This document shows positions 35,895-44,259 of a stretch of 64,000 nt of DNA, piece by piece. The notes under the pieces were generated by a model. That model worked only from the letters and a program-made list of their open reading frames with translations, did no database searches and was not told the DNA's origin. The translations under genes and the position numbers were made by a program. The DNA is from Ciceribacter thiooxidans (lineage in GTDB: Bacteria; Pseudomonadota; Alphaproteobacteria; Rhizobiales; Rhizobiaceae), in assembly GCF_014126615.1 (NCBI RefSeq), contig NZ_CP059897.1, forward strand, positions 1,302,001 to 1,366,000. The letters are read 5' to 3'. The first letter of the stretch is position 1, and every line of letters begins with the position of its first letter.

Positions 35895-36398
35895 CTAGCG
35901 CATCAGGGCGAGCGCCATGGACAGGAAGCCGAGCGCGAAGAATACCGCCCGCACGACATGCGACCATTCCCAGATGCTACGCTTTCGCCGCCAGTCTCCG
36001 CCGGGGGCGGAGAGAAGGCCGAAGAACAGTCGCCCCGGCGTCGCAAGCTTGGAGTCCTTCAGCCAGAAGGCGTTCACGGGGTGCGTGGCGACCCAGTAGA
36101 CGGAATGCCCCGCCACCAGCAGACCGAGTGCGGCGCCCTCCCACCAGAAGCGCACGGTGCCTGCCGGCGTCATGACCAGAAGGACGATCAGGAGAAGCAT
36201 GCCGCCGACTTCTCCCACCAGACCGCCGATCGTAAATCCGGGATAGTAGATCGCCTGTACCGCGCGATAGGCCGGCTCACCCAGTCTGAGCTTTCCGGGA
36301 AACTCGAGCGCATGGGCAAGGGCGAGGCCCAAGTTTACGGCCATCAGAAGCAGCACCAGCACGGAGAGAACAGAGAGCATCACAAGAGTCCGGTTCAC
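35895..36398 (-). CDS. Small integral membrane protein of unknown function
   Basis: A protein of about 167 residues with four hydrophobic segments, the first near residues 4-27 (LVMLSVLSVLVLLLMAVNLG). Conserved-looking polar parts are GHSVYWVATHPVNAFWLKDS and RSIWEWSHVVRA. The start is uncertain: the GTG at 36398 (VNRTLVML) or the ATG at 36380. A frame open further upstream is Pro/Arg-rich and would overlap the divergent monooxygenase leader, so I do not use it. I do not recognise a named family. Confidence 0.65.
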   Translation of the reverse strand: MNRTLVMLSVLSVLVLLLMAVNLGLALAHALEFPGKLRLGEPAYRAVQAIYYPGFTIGGLVGEVGGMLLLIVLLVMTPAGTVRFWWEGAALGLLVAGHSVYWVATHPVNAFWLKDSKLATPGRLFFGLLSAPGGDWRRKRSIWEWSHVVRAVFFALGFLSMALALMR

Positions 36399-36525
36399 AG
36401 GATCGTCGACGCTTCTTCCAAACTCCGGCGGCGGAGGTTCAGTTCCGGCGACGGTCGAAGCGCCGCCGCCGTTGGCAGGAATCCGGCGCCTTCTGTCATT
36501 TGCGGCCGGCTTCTCCCTCGATACC

Positions 36526-36548
36526 CTGCTTCGAACCGTTAGAAGCAG
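36526..36548. promoter_or_regulatory. CTGCTTC-N9-GAAGCAG inverted repeat before the monooxygenase gene
   Basis: Perfect 7-bp arms, ending 11 bp before the monooxygenase start codon. It may be an operator or an mRNA hairpin masking the ribosome site. No adjacent regulator gene is an obvious partner. Confidence 0.4.
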
Positions 36549-36559
36549 CGAGTTGGACA

Positions 36560-37795
36560 ATGAAGGTTCTGATCGCGGGCGGCGGCATCGGTGGCCTCAC
36601 GACCGCCCTCTTCCTCCACAAGGCCGGCATCGAGGTCGAAATCTTCGAGCGCGCAGAAAGCATCCGCGAGCTCGGGGTCGGGATCAACATGCTACCCCAC
36701 GCCGTCAAGGAGCTGACAGGGCTCGGCCTGCTCTCCGACCTCGACGCACAAGGTATCCGCACGCATGAACTGATCTATGCGAACCGTTTCGGCCAGGTCA
36801 TATGGCGTGAACTGCGTGGGATGGAGGCAGGTTATGACTATCCTCAGATCAGCATTCATCGTGGAAAGCTGCTGAGCTTGATCTACAAGGCTGTCGTCGT
36901 GCGGCTCGGAAGAGAGGCGGTTCACACGGCCTGCCGCGTAACCGGCTTCACGCAGTCGCACGGAGGGGTAACCGTCCAGATCTGCGGCCACGACGGTGCC
37001 TCGTCGTCCGTTTCGGGGGACGTTTTGGTGGGCGCCGACGGCCTTCATTCAGCCGTCCGATCCCAGCTCTATCCGGAGGAGGGTTCGCCGGTTTGGAGCG
37101 GCATCATGCTCTGGCGCGGCTGCACCTTGTGGCCGGCTTGGCGCAACGGCCGGACCATGGCGATCGCCGGCGGAAACGTGGCCAAGTTCGTCTTCTATCC
37201 GATCGCAACGGTTCCCGGCCGGGATGACCTGCGCCTGACCAACTGGGCGGTGATGGCCAAGACCGGCGACAGCGGAGCACGCCCTCTACGGGCCGAGGAC
37301 TGGAGCCGCCCCGGTGTTCTCGCCGAAGTGCTTCCGTTCGTTCGCGACCGGTTTCATCTCGATTTCGTCGATCCGGCCGCAATTATCCCGGCAACCGGCA
37401 ACTTCTACGAATATCCGAACTGCGACCGCGAACCGCTGCAGCGATGGTCCTTCGGACTCGTCACGCTGCTGGGCGACGCCGCCCATCCGATGTATCCCGT
37501 CGGTTCCAACGGCGCGAGCCAGGCAATCCTCGACGCACGCAGCCTCTCGGATCACCTTTCCTCGGCGGCATCGGCGGAAGAGGCTCTCGCCGGCTACGAC
37601 GCCGAACGCAGGCCGAAGACGTCCGAGATCGTTCTTGCCAACCGCCAGGGTGGCCCGGAAGGCGTCATCGACATGGTCGAGGCACGTGCGCCTGAGGGGT
37701 TCGAGGATATCGACGACGTCGCATCCCATGATGAGCGGGAGGCCGTCGTTCGCGGATATGCGCGCCTCGCAGGCTTCGCCAACACCCGGCGATAA
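36560..37795 (+). CDS. FAD-dependent aromatic-ring-type monooxygenase (salicylate-hydroxylase-like)
   Basis: A 411-residue flavoprotein of the PHBH/UbiH class. It has an N-terminal dinucleotide motif (VLIAGGGIGGLTTALFLHKA), a DG-type motif (VLVGADGLHSAVR) and a GD motif with FAD ribityl contact (LLGDAAHPMYPVGSNGASQAI). The ATG at 36560 is chosen because residue 1 leads straight into the first beta strand. NAD(P)H-dependent hydroxylation of a small aromatic or cyclic acid is expected; the substrate is unknown. It is divergent from the small membrane-protein gene. Confidence 0.9.
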   Translation: MKVLIAGGGIGGLTTALFLHKAGIEVEIFERAESIRELGVGINMLPHAVKELTGLGLLSDLDAQGIRTHELIYANRFGQVIWRELRGMEAGYDYPQISIHRGKLLSLIYKAVVVRLGREAVHTACRVTGFTQSHGGVTVQICGHDGASSSVSGDVLVGADGLHSAVRSQLYPEEGSPVWSGIMLWRGCTLWPAWRNGRTMAIAGGNVAKFVFYPIATVPGRDDLRLTNWAVMAKTGDSGARPLRAEDWSRPGVLAEVLPFVRDRFHLDFVDPAAIIPATGNFYEYPNCDREPLQRWSFGLVTLLGDAAHPMYPVGSNGASQAILDARSLSDHLSSAASAEEALAGYDAERRPKTSEIVLANRQGGPEGVIDMVEARAPEGFEDIDDVASHDEREAVVRGYARLAGFANTRR

Positions 37796-37840
37796 GAACG
37801 TCCGTCGGAACGGCCGCAGCGGTGCAGCGCGGATCGCGGC

Positions 37841-38812
37841 CTACCATTCTTCGTGCATGTCGCGAAAAAGCCGCGGCGCAATACCGAAGCGCCGCTCGAA
37901 AGCTTCCGTCAGCCGGGCGGTCGGAAAGAGGCCAACCTGCGCCGCAACAGATTTTAGAGAAAGCCCGCGGGACAGCAGCATGCGTGCGGCGTCGAGGCGC
38001 GCGGTCTCGACAAACCGGGCAGGCGTCTCGCCGGTCGCGGCCACGAACTTGCGATGGAAGGTGCGCTCGGTGAGGCCGGCGCGTGCGGCGAGAGAAGGGA
38101 CGTCCAGCGGCTCGGCGAGATTTGCTTGCATCCATCCGATCAGGTCGGCGAAGGGGCTATCGCCCTTTACCTGCGCCTGCAGTACCGGACTGAACTGCGA
38201 CTGGTAGCCGGGACGACGGGCGTAGAGGACCAGCCGCTTTGCCACCTCCCCGGCAATCGTCGCGTCGAGGTCGTGCGCGATCATCGCCAGCGCCATGTCG
38301 ATGCCGGTGGTCACCCCGGCCGACGTCCAGAGACGGCCATCGACGACATAGAGGGCGTCCGCGTCGACGATCACCTCAGGGAAGATTTTGGCGAACGGCT
38401 CGCAGGAATCCCAGTGGGTCGCAACCCTTCGCCCATCGAGCAGACCGAGCGCGGCCAGCACGAAACCCCCGGTGCAGACCGAACCAAAGCGCTCGGTGCT
38501 GGCGACGAGATCGGGAATGGCCGCCCTCAACACGGGATCTCTCATGACCTCGAGAAGCGGGTCGCGCTCCGCACCCGCGATAAGGACCGTCTGAACATGT
38601 CCAGACTGGAGGTTTCCGATCGCGACGGTATCCATGGCAATGCCACTGCTGCTTTCGACCGGACCTCCCCCGGCCGAGACCGGTAAGATCTTGTAGAAGG
38701 CCGATCTGCCCCGCTGCCCTAAGGCGCGATTGGCGCTGTTCAAGGCCGAAGCCGGTCCGGAGACGTCAAGCAGTTCAAAGCCCGGATACACGATGAAGGC
38801 CACGTGATGCAT
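37841..38812 (-). CDS. GlxA-family transcriptional regulator (DJ-1/PfpI plus AraC HTH)
   Basis: A 323-residue regulator. The N-terminal DJ-1/PfpI domain (AFIVYPGFELLDVSGPASAL) has a nucleophile-elbow Cys in FGSVCTGGFVLAALGLLDGR, and the C-terminal AraC double HTH has DVPSLAARAGLTERTFHRKF and FGIAPRLFRDMHEEW. It is divergent from a membrane-anchored DJ-1/PfpI gene that shares the sequence LLDG(K/R)RxxTHW. A perfect 10-bp inverted repeat touches its start codon and no ribosome site is visible there, suggesting strong autoregulation or leaderless translation. Confidence 0.9.
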   Translation of the reverse strand: MHHVAFIVYPGFELLDVSGPASALNSANRALGQRGRSAFYKILPVSAGGGPVESSSGIAMDTVAIGNLQSGHVQTVLIAGAERDPLLEVMRDPVLRAAIPDLVASTERFGSVCTGGFVLAALGLLDGRRVATHWDSCEPFAKIFPEVIVDADALYVVDGRLWTSAGVTTGIDMALAMIAHDLDATIAGEVAKRLVLYARRPGYQSQFSPVLQAQVKGDSPFADLIGWMQANLAEPLDVPSLAARAGLTERTFHRKFVAATGETPARFVETARLDAARMLLSRGLSLKSVAAQVGLFPTARLTEAFERRFGIAPRLFRDMHEEW

Positions 38813-38847
38813 TGGCAGAAATTAGCAGACTTTTGTCATTTCTGCCA
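38813..38847. promoter_or_regulatory. TGGCAGAAAT-N15-ATTTCTGCCA palindrome, probable GlxA-type operator
   Basis: Perfect 10-bp arms with a 15-nt spacer, starting at the base next to the glxA-type start codon and ending 91 bp before the divergent DJ-1/PfpI gene. Arms and spacing suit an AraC-type dimer contacting two major grooves. Confidence 0.7.
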
Positions 38848-38938
38848 CAGACGTTCCTTGCTACCGTTCGGAGGTCATCGAAGCTCCCGCTTGCCGGCGG
38901 CGTCGAGGCGGTGCATTCTGGCGTTGGAGCAGACTGCG

Positions 38939-40075
38939 ATGTCTAGAACCATCTTGCTTTGGGGTGTTGTTCTTGTCGTTCTGGCCACGGCGGGTTTCGG
39001 CGGATGGATATTCAGCCTGCCCCCTGCGACAGCGGCGAAGGCGCCCCCCGTGCCGCAAGCGGAAACCGACGCCGTGACGGCGGCGCTGAGACCGTCCGGG
39101 CGCGAGCGCCCGCTCATTGCGGTGATCGGCATCAACGACGCCACGGAAACCACCGACTATGTCATGCCGGCGGGCATACTGCGTCGAGCCAACGTAGCCG
39201 ACGTCGTGATGCTGGCGACCGGCCCCGGTCCGGTGCAGCTCTATCCGGCACTCGAGGTCGAACCGGATATGACCGTTGCCGAATTCGATGCCGCGCACTC
39301 CGAGGGAGCCGACTACGTGATCGTGCCGGCGATGAGCCGCGACGACGATCCTGCGGCTCTCGCGTGGATCAGGAGCCAGGCCGAAAAGGGCTCAAGGATC
39401 ATCGGCGTCTGCGCCGGCGCCAAGGTGGTTGCTGCCGCCGGGCTGCTCGACGGCAAGCGAGCCACGACCCACTGGTATTACCTGCGCGAATTGCTGAAGC
39501 GCAGCCCGACGACACGATACGTTGCGAACCGTCGTGTGGTCGCGGACGGAAACGTGGCGACTACGACCGGCATCAGCGCCTCGATGCCGATGACGCTGAC
39601 GCTAATCGAGGCGATCGCCGGACGGCCCAAGGCCGATGCAGTGGCGCAGGACCTTGGACTCGGCCAGTGGGACCTGCGACACGCGAGCGACGCCTTCAAG
39701 GTGACACGTCCGTTCGCGGCGACGGTACTGACCAACCGCATCGCCTTATGGAATCACGAGGAGCTCGGCATCCGCCTCAGGTCCGGCATGGACGAAGTTT
39801 CACTTGCGCTCGTGGCAGATGCCTGGTCCCGGACCTATCGGTCGATGGTCACGACCTTGGCCGACACGGCGCCCTCCGTGCTGACTGCCAACGGCATTCG
39901 CATCGTGCCGGATCGGGTAACGAAAGATTGGCCGGAGGGGCGTTACGTCACAATGTTCCCCGACCAGCGACCTGCCACCGCGTTGGACCGGTCGCTCGAG
40001 GCAATTGCAGCACGCTACGGCGAACCCACGACCGACGTGGTGGCGATGCAGCTCGAATATCCACGAGCAAGATGA
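38939..40075 (+). CDS. Membrane-anchored DJ-1/PfpI family protein
   Basis: A 378-residue protein with an N-terminal hydrophobic anchor (LLWGVVLVVLATAGFGGWIF) and a Pro/Ala linker. A DJ-1/PfpI domain follows with nucleophile Cys in IIGVCAGAKVVAAAGLLDG and the THW motif. The C-terminal ~150 residues look like a degenerate second copy or an extra domain. The start is the ATG at 38939 (MSRTILLWG), behind GGAG. The periplasmic or outer-face location differs from most cytosolic PfpI proteins. Function is unknown; isonitrile hydratase-like or stress-related roles are possible. It is followed by a DoxX gene after 43 bp. Confidence 0.8.
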   Translation: MSRTILLWGVVLVVLATAGFGGWIFSLPPATAAKAPPVPQAETDAVTAALRPSGRERPLIAVIGINDATETTDYVMPAGILRRANVADVVMLATGPGPVQLYPALEVEPDMTVAEFDAAHSEGADYVIVPAMSRDDDPAALAWIRSQAEKGSRIIGVCAGAKVVAAAGLLDGKRATTHWYYLRELLKRSPTTRYVANRRVVADGNVATTTGISASMPMTLTLIEAIAGRPKADAVAQDLGLGQWDLRHASDAFKVTRPFAATVLTNRIALWNHEELGIRLRSGMDEVSLALVADAWSRTYRSMVTTLADTAPSVLTANGIRIVPDRVTKDWPEGRYVTMFPDQRPATALDRSLEAIAARYGEPTTDVVAMQLEYPRAR

Positions 40076-40118
40076 CGTTTACCACGCATTCCTGCAACCA
40101 ACAGAGGGATCGGATGAG

Positions 40119-40541
40119 ATGACAAAGACACTCGCAATTCTCGTCGCTCGCCTGCTCTTCGGCGGCACCTTCCTCCTCGCAACCGCCATGAAGTTCGCGG
40201 ACATGGGCGCAACGGCAGGCTATATCGCGTCGATCAGCTTTCCGCTCCCGCTCCTCTTCGCGTGGGTAGCTGCGTTCTTCGAACTGGGGCTCGCGCTGGC
40301 CTTCTTCACCGGTGCCTTCTATTCCGAAGCTGCCACACTGGCCGTGATCTACGTGCTGTTCCTGACCTTTGCTTTCCACGGACCGTCGCGCTGGGAAGGC
40401 AATCCAATGGAGTTCGGTTTCTTCGTCAACCATTTCACGTTCATCGCCGGCCTTCTTGTCGCCGCCGTTCACGGGCCCGGAACAAGGTTCGTGCTGGGCT
40501 GGCGCTTCGATGGCCGGCGCCTTCACCTCCGGCACTCCTGA
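40119..40541 (+). CDS. DoxX-family membrane protein
   Basis: A 140-residue protein with four membrane segments. It opens with KTLAILVARLLFGGTFLLATAMKF, typical of DoxX/DoxD-like proteins, and continues LLFAWVAAFFELGLALAFFTG. The start is the ATG at 40119 within GATGAGATGACA. DoxX proteins are linked to thiol/redox membrane complexes in other bacteria. Here the gene lies in a short plus-strand run with the DJ-1/PfpI, RibD-like and AHSA1 genes. Confidence 0.85.
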   Translation: MTKTLAILVARLLFGGTFLLATAMKFADMGATAGYIASISFPLPLLFAWVAAFFELGLALAFFTGAFYSEAATLAVIYVLFLTFAFHGPSRWEGNPMEFGFFVNHFTFIAGLLVAAVHGPGTRFVLGWRFDGRRLHLRHS

Positions 40542-40622
40542 TTCCATCCGGCCTTGCCGTTCACAAATGCCGCCGAGCATTCGCGTGCAGGCAATAGAGG
40601 CGAAAAACAGGGAGGAAAGTCC

Positions 40623-41213
40623 ATGAGAAAACTGAGAATCCTCGAACAGATTTCGATCGACGGGGTCGTGCAGGCCCCGGGAGGCCCCGGCGAAGACCGG
40701 GACGGCAATTTCGACCATGGTGGATGGGCTATGCTGCATTCCTCTCCGGAAGTCAGGGAAACCATTTCCGCTCTCCACGGCCGCCCCTTCGACCTGCTTC
40801 TCGGGCGCCGGACCTATGACATCTGGGCCCCATTCTGGCCGAAGCAGACAGGTCCATTGGCAGATGGCCTGAATGCCGCGACCAAGTACGTCGCGACGCA
40901 CAGGCCGGACAGCCTCACCTGGGGACCGGTCGAGGACCTCGGAGCGGATATCGCGGAAGGTGTTCGGCGAGCCAAATCGGAGGACGGCCCCGACCTGATC
41001 CTCTGGGGAAGTTCGACGCTGCCGTCCGTGTTGCTGGAAAGCGACCTGGTCGACGAGGTCCTGCTGTTCGTTTTCCCCATCCTGCTCGGCCGCGGCAAGC
41101 GCATCGTCCCAGACGGGGCGGATGCGCGTGCGCTTGCTCTCGTCAGCTCGAAACCCGCATCCTCGGGCGTGCTCATCAACACCTATCGCCCGGTTGGCCC
41201 GCTGCAAGCCTGA
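40623..41213 (+). CDS. RibD C-terminal-like (dihydrofolate-reductase-fold) reductase
   Basis: A 196-residue NADPH-type reductase of the RibD/DHFR-like superfamily common in actinobacteria and rhizobia. Visible features are ILEQISIDGVVQAPGGPGED, DLLLGRRTYDIWAPFWPK, and LWGSSTLPSVLLESDLVDEV followed by FPILLGRGKRI. A strong ribosome site (GGGAGGAAAG) precedes the ATG at 40623. The physiological substrate is unknown. It is 81 bp after the DoxX gene. Confidence 0.88.
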   Translation: MRKLRILEQISIDGVVQAPGGPGEDRDGNFDHGGWAMLHSSPEVRETISALHGRPFDLLLGRRTYDIWAPFWPKQTGPLADGLNAATKYVATHRPDSLTWGPVEDLGADIAEGVRRAKSEDGPDLILWGSSTLPSVLLESDLVDEVLLFVFPILLGRGKRIVPDGADARALALVSSKPASSGVLINTYRPVGPLQA

Positions 41214-41298
41214 GCCCGCCCGAAATGCGCCAGGTCAATGGCGACCGCGCTGGCGGAGCCGAACCGCTTCCACCCGTTCGACCAGAAAGGAAACAATC

Positions 41299-41742
41299 AT
41301 GCCAGGTACCGTCAATCTGCACCGCGTCCTCACCGCCTCGCCAAAGAAGGTCTTCAGGGCCTTCGTCGAACCCGACGCAGTGGCAAGCTGGCTCCCGCCC
41401 AACGGGTTCACCTGCACCGTCCACGAGCTCGACGCGCGGGAAGGCGGCAAGCACCGGATGTCCTTCCGCAATTTCACGACCGGGGGCAGCCATTCCTTCG
41501 GTGGCACATACACGAAGGTCGTGCCGGGCGAACGCCTCGTCTACACCGACAGCTTCGATGATCCCAACCTGCCGGGCGAGATGACCACCACGATCGCTCT
41601 CAGAAGCGTCTCCGTCGGAACGGAGATGCATATCGAGCAACAGGGCATCCCGGATGTCATCCCGCCCGAAGCCTGCTATCTCGGCTGGCAGGAATGCCTG
41701 CGCAAGCTGGCGAAACTCGTCGAACCCGAAATCAACCAGTAG
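41299..41742 (+). CDS. SRPBCC / AHSA1-domain protein
   Basis: A 147-residue START-like fold protein of the Aha1 (activator of Hsp90 ATPase homologue) group. It has NLHRVLTASPKKVFRAFVEP, then WLPPNGFTCTVHELDAREGG and the C-terminal GWQECLRKLAKLVEPE helix. Such proteins bind hydrophobic small molecules in a cavity. Ribosome site AGGAAA before the ATG at 41299. It closes the plus-strand group and is convergent with the lacI-type gene 12 bp away. Confidence 0.9.
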   Translation: MPGTVNLHRVLTASPKKVFRAFVEPDAVASWLPPNGFTCTVHELDAREGGKHRMSFRNFTTGGSHSFGGTYTKVVPGERLVYTDSFDDPNLPGEMTTTIALRSVSVGTEMHIEQQGIPDVIPPEACYLGWQECLRKLAKLVEPEINQ

Positions 41743-41754
41743 ACCGGAAGGGCA

Positions 41755-42762
41755 TCATTTCCTTCCGCTGCTTTCCCGGATGACGAGATCGACCGCGGTC
41801 AGGCGCTCCGGCTGAGGGGGACGGTTCTCCTCCAGCCATGCGAGCACCGTTTCGGCGATCTGCCGGCCGAAGTCGGCGATCCCGCAGCGGACGGTCGACA
41901 GCGTCGGATAGACCTGGCTGGACTCCTCGATATCGTCGAAGCCGACGATACGAAACGAACGCCCGACAGCCCTGCCGATCTGGGCGAAGCCCGACATCAT
42001 GCCGAGCGCGACGAGGTCGTTGAAGCAGATCGCCGCATCGACGTCCGGGTGGTCGCGCGTCAGCGAGCCGGCGGCCTCGCGCCCGAAGGCGCGGCTCGCG
42101 CGCCCCGAGACGATGAAGGGTTCCATGCCGGCCTCGTCCAGCGCCTGTAGATAGCCGGCCATCCGCTCCTGTGTCACTGCCCGGTCGGGAAGACCGCCGA
42201 TGAAGGCGATCCGTCGTGGCGAGAAGCCGAGTAGGTGCCGGGTTGCGAGCAGGCTTCCGTTCCTGTAGTCGGGCGCCGCAAACGGAAAGCGGTCGACATG
42301 CGGATTGACTTTGCGCAGCACCTGCATGGTCGGGATGCCGGCCCGTGCGATCGCCTCGAAGGTCGAAGCGTCGTCGTCGTAAGCCGGCGAGACGACGAGC
42401 GCCGACACGCCGTGCTCGATCATCGCCGCGACCACCTGCGCCTGGATGCGCGGGTCCTCGTCGGTGTTGGCGAGCACGGTCGCATAACCGCGGGCCGACA
42501 GCGCCATCTGCAGGGAAGTCGCGAACTCGGTGAAGAACGGGTTGCGAAGGTCGTTGATGACGAGGCCGATCAGGCCGACATTCGAGGTGCGCAGGTTGGC
42601 GGCGGCGCGATTGTAGACATAGCCGATCCGGTCCATGGCCTCGCGAACCGTGCGACGCGTTTCCTCCTTGACCAGCGAACTGTTCTGCAGCACGAGGCTG
42701 ACGGTCGACTTCGACACGCCCGCAACGCGCGCCACATCCACGATTGTCGGCCTACGCTCCAT
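41755..42762 (-). CDS. LacI-family transcriptional regulator (last gene of the GMC/DUF993 operon)
   Basis: A 335-residue repressor: HTH PTIVDVARVAGVSKSTVSLV, then hinge and a PurR-like effector domain (VIND-type LIGLVINDLRNPFFTEFATS, IRIVGFDD-type FRIVGFDDIEESSQVYP). It starts 6 bp after the DUF993 stop, so it is probably the tenth and last gene of the operon starting at 52362. Being encoded inside the operon it controls, or monitoring a pathway intermediate, would give feedback. Its binding site is not identified; the AACGTT-centred palindromes at 52472 and 58651-58684 are candidates. Confidence 0.9.
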   Translation of the reverse strand: MERRPTIVDVARVAGVSKSTVSLVLQNSSLVKEETRRTVREAMDRIGYVYNRAAANLRTSNVGLIGLVINDLRNPFFTEFATSLQMALSARGYATVLANTDEDPRIQAQVVAAMIEHGVSALVVSPAYDDDASTFEAIARAGIPTMQVLRKVNPHVDRFPFAAPDYRNGSLLATRHLLGFSPRRIAFIGGLPDRAVTQERMAGYLQALDEAGMEPFIVSGRASRAFGREAAGSLTRDHPDVDAAICFNDLVALGMMSGFAQIGRAVGRSFRIVGFDDIEESSQVYPTLSTVRCGIADFGRQIAETVLAWLEENRPPQPERLTAVDLVIRESSGRK

Positions 42763-42768
42763 TGCCGC

Positions 42769-43932
42769 TCATTCGACTCCGTTGATCTCCAGCAGAAGAC
42801 GCATCCTTCTCACGGCAAGCTCGGGGTCGGCAAGCAGGTTTGCCTGGTCGGCGAGGCGGAAGACCGCGCTGTAGTGGACAATGTCGCGGCTCGACTGGAA
42901 ACCGGCCGGCATGATGAAGTGCTTCTGGTAGCCGTTGAGCCAGGCGAGGAAGGCGATGCCCGCCTTGTAGAAGCGCGTCGGTGCGCGAAAGATCTCGCGG
43001 CTCAAGGGCACCGTCGGTGCCAGCAGGCGATGGTAGGTCTGAAGGTCGCCGCCGGCCAGCGCATCGAGGGCCTGCGAGGCCGCCGGCGCGATCGCCGCGA
43101 AAATTCCAAGCAGCGCATGGGAGTAATGCTTGCCGTCGCCGGCAATCAGGTCGGCATAGTTGAAATCGTCGCCGGTATAGAGCCGGACGCCCTCGGGCAG
43201 TCGGGTGCGGAAGGCCTCCTCGTGCGCCCGGTCGAGCAGGGAGATCTTGATGCCGTCGACCTTGGCCGGGTTTTCGGCAATCAGCGCAAGGACGGAGTCG
43301 CTCGCAACCGCGACGTCCTCGCTGCCCCAATAGCCCTTGAGCGCCGGATCGAACATGTCACCCAGCCAGTGCAGGATGACGGGCGCTGCCGCCCCGTCGA
43401 TCAGCTTGCGATAGACCGAGCGGTAGATTTCGGGTCCAGCCCCAATTGCCGGGAAGGCGCGTGAGGCCATCAGGATCAACTGTCCGCCGGCGGTTTCGAT
43501 CGCCTCCACCTGATGTTCGTAGGCCGCGAGGATTGCGCCCGCATCACGCAGATCCTGTCGGGCCGCGTGATCGGTGCCCGCGCCGCAAGCGACCCGCGGC
43601 TTCATCGGATGCGAGCGTGCCGAGGCCATGGTACGCTCGATCAGCTCTCGCGCCGTCTGCCAGTCGACGCCCATGCCGCGCTGGGCGGTATCCATGGCTT
43701 CGGCAAGCCCGAGCCCCTGGTTCCAGAGGCCCTCGCGGAAGGCGAGCGTCGCCTCCCAATCGACCGCGGGCCGCGTGTCCCAGGGATTGCGCTCGCGAAG
43801 CGGGTCCGACACGACATGCGCCGCGGCGAAGGCGGTGCGGGTCAACGGGCGGGAAGGCGCGCGTGGCGTGAGCGGCGTGCCGGTGAGCGTGTAGTCCTCT
43901 ATCCGGCAATCCTCGGTGGGCAAACGTATCAT
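42769..43932 (-). CDS. DUF993 family protein (dihydrodipicolinate-synthase-like TIM barrel)
   Basis: A 387-residue protein of the DUF993 family, distantly related to DapA/NAL class I aldolases. Characteristic parts are VACGAGTDHAARQDLRDAGA and ILHWLGDMFDPALKGYWG. A candidate Schiff-base Lys is in VDGIKISLLDRAHEEAF, followed by LYTGDDFNYADLI. It probably cleaves or rearranges a 2-keto or 3-keto sugar acid made by the oxidoreductases encoded upstream. No characterised reaction is known to me for the family. It is 11 bp after the Dabb gene. Confidence 0.85.
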   Translation of the reverse strand: MIRLPTEDCRIEDYTLTGTPLTPRAPSRPLTRTAFAAAHVVSDPLRERNPWDTRPAVDWEATLAFREGLWNQGLGLAEAMDTAQRGMGVDWQTARELIERTMASARSHPMKPRVACGAGTDHAARQDLRDAGAILAAYEHQVEAIETAGGQLILMASRAFPAIGAGPEIYRSVYRKLIDGAAAPVILHWLGDMFDPALKGYWGSEDVAVASDSVLALIAENPAKVDGIKISLLDRAHEEAFRTRLPEGVRLYTGDDFNYADLIAGDGKHYSHALLGIFAAIAPAASQALDALAGGDLQTYHRLLAPTVPLSREIFRAPTRFYKAGIAFLAWLNGYQKHFIMPAGFQSSRDIVHYSAVFRLADQANLLADPELAVRRMRLLLEINGVE

Positions 43933-43943
43933 GGCGATGTCCT

Positions 43944-44258
43944 TCAGTTTTGAACCGGCAGGTCGAAGACGAGAATCCCGTCGAGACCGCCCTCCGCATG
44001 GGCAATCAGCCGGGCGCCGAGGCGCTGATGATCGGGATGGGCCTGATAGGCTTCAAGCGCCTGCCAGTCGGCGAAATCGGCGACGAAGCCGTGCCTGTAG
44101 CCCCGCTCGATCTTTTCCGGGCTTTCGCTGCGCCCGGAGGTGATGGAAAGTAGGCCGTTGATCTTTCCTTCTATGGCGTGAAGCTCCTCGAAGAGGGCGT
44201 CGATCGTTGGTTCATCGACATCCGCGCGGAACCGGACGAGCACGATATGACGGATCAT
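43944..44258 (-). CDS. Dabb-domain (stress-responsive A/B barrel) protein
   Basis: A 104-residue dimeric alpha/beta barrel protein: MIRHIVLVRFRADVDEPTID at the N-terminus, and YRHGFVADFADWQALEAYQ, HPDHQRLG typical of the Dabb family. The start is the ATG at 44258, one base after the TAA of the GMC gene; an ATG four codons earlier would overlap that gene. Dabb proteins in sugar operons are small enzymes or chaperone-like proteins of uncertain reaction. Confidence 0.85.
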   Translation of the reverse strand: MIRHIVLVRFRADVDEPTIDALFEELHAIEGKINGLLSITSGRSESPEKIERGYRHGFVADFADWQALEAYQAHPDHQRLGARLIAHAEGGLDGILVFDLPVQN

Positions 44259-44259
44259 C

